In this document: one piece after another, positions 5,229-5,243 of the stretch
Layout: each line of letters starts with the position of its first letter
Numbering within the stretch: position 1 is the first letter of the stretch
Assembly (NCBI GenBank): GCA_005883855.1
Contig: VBAU01000180.1
Location: 1 to 5,243 of the forward strand
Length of the DNA stretch: 5,243 nt
Origin: Bacteroidota bacterium
GTDB taxonomy: Bacteria; Bacteroidota; Bacteroidia; Chitinophagales; Chitinophagaceae
Reading direction: 5' to 3'
Program-made: the position numbers and the translations under genes
The notes under the pieces: model-generated
The model's input: only the letters and a program-made list of their open reading frames with translations
Told to the model about the DNA's origin: nothing
Databases searched by the model: none

Positions 5229-5243
5229 TCATCTCACTCATCA

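Larger units (their letters stand above)
347..5243 (+). mobile_element. Ty1/copia LTR retrotransposon, one LTR plus internal region; distal LTR outside the window
   Basis: The stretch begins at a complete LTR, continues through an adjacent primer-binding site and an intact Gag-Pol ORF, and ends inside the 3' UTR. Integrase precedes reverse transcriptase, which places it in Ty1/copia rather than Ty3/gypsy. No chromodomain, envelope gene or second large ORF is seen. The polypurine tract and second LTR expected after the 3' UTR are not reached. If the 3' UTR continues as positions 157-346 do, a complete copy would be about 5.2 kb (154 bp LTR, about 4.9 kb internal, 154 bp LTR). Because retroelement 3' UTR also lies upstream of the LTR, no host flank and no target-site duplication can be read here. 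The intact ORF suggests a young, possibly active copy; that is inference. Confidence 0.95.
4930..5243 (+). other. 3' UTR of the element, running off the window
   Basis: After the TAG stop there are at least 314 bases without a supportable gene. It holds a palindrome cluster (4952-4982), a 9-bp tandem repeat (4981-5007), a nearly G-free pyrimidine/A-rich stretch (about 4983-5070), recurrent GTTTTTC and TTCAATC motifs, and then a direct repeat of the window start. Joined to 157-346 by homology, the full 3' UTR would be about 490 nt before the polypurine tract, which is long for a compact copia element. No antisense or additional coding region stands out. Confidence 0.75.

Overview
The window holds one Ty1/copia-type (Pseudoviridae) LTR retrotransposon lying entirely on the + strand. 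The internal region is dominated by a single uninterrupted 1456-codon Gag-Pol ORF (559-4929). Its domain order is Gag with a CCHC knuckle, aspartic protease, integrase, reverse transcriptase, RNase H; integrase before RT is the diagnostic copia order. There is no cellular gene. The host is a eukaryote, and a fungus is my best guess. That guess rests on the compact element, the very short (154 bp) LTR, the primer that resembles a half initiator-tRNA-Met, and the flavour of the RT/RNase H. I cannot name the species, and other eukaryotes are not excluded.

Layout: 1-335 is the 3' untranslated region of a neighbouring or same copy. 336-346 is a polypurine tract. 347-500 is a complete LTR (TGTTGG...CCAACA) carrying two perfect three-unit heat-shock elements upstream of a TATA box. 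501-512 is the primer-binding site, complementary to the anticodon stem-loop of initiator tRNA-Met. 505-528 is a 7-codon upstream ORF that starts inside the primer-binding site. 559-4929 is Gag-Pol. 4930-5243 is the G-poor, pyrimidine-rich 3' UTR, whose last 171 bases repeat the start of the window.

The order is permuted: 3' UTR - PPT - LTR - PBS - gag-pol - 3' UTR. A normal integrated copy is LTR - PBS - gag-pol - 3' UTR - PPT - LTR, flanked by host DNA. Here retroelement sequence lies on both sides of one LTR, and the window re-enters itself after 5072 bp (156 bp exact identity, 1-156 = 5073-5228). This fits a head-to-tail tandem array sharing LTRs, or a one-LTR circle read slightly more than once around.

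The LTR would drive a genomic RNA from a promoter that looks heat-shock-factor responsive. The RNA is translated into one polyprotein, cut by its own protease. Gag forms the particle, RT/RNase H copies the RNA from the half-tRNA primer and the polypurine tract, and integrase inserts the cDNA. The ORF is intact and nearly all catalytic residues are present. The exception is a protease active-site triad reading DSS instead of DSG. The most interesting points are the paired heat-shock elements, the one-LTR permuted arrangement, the uORF built into the primer-binding site, and the long structured, motif-rich 3' UTR.
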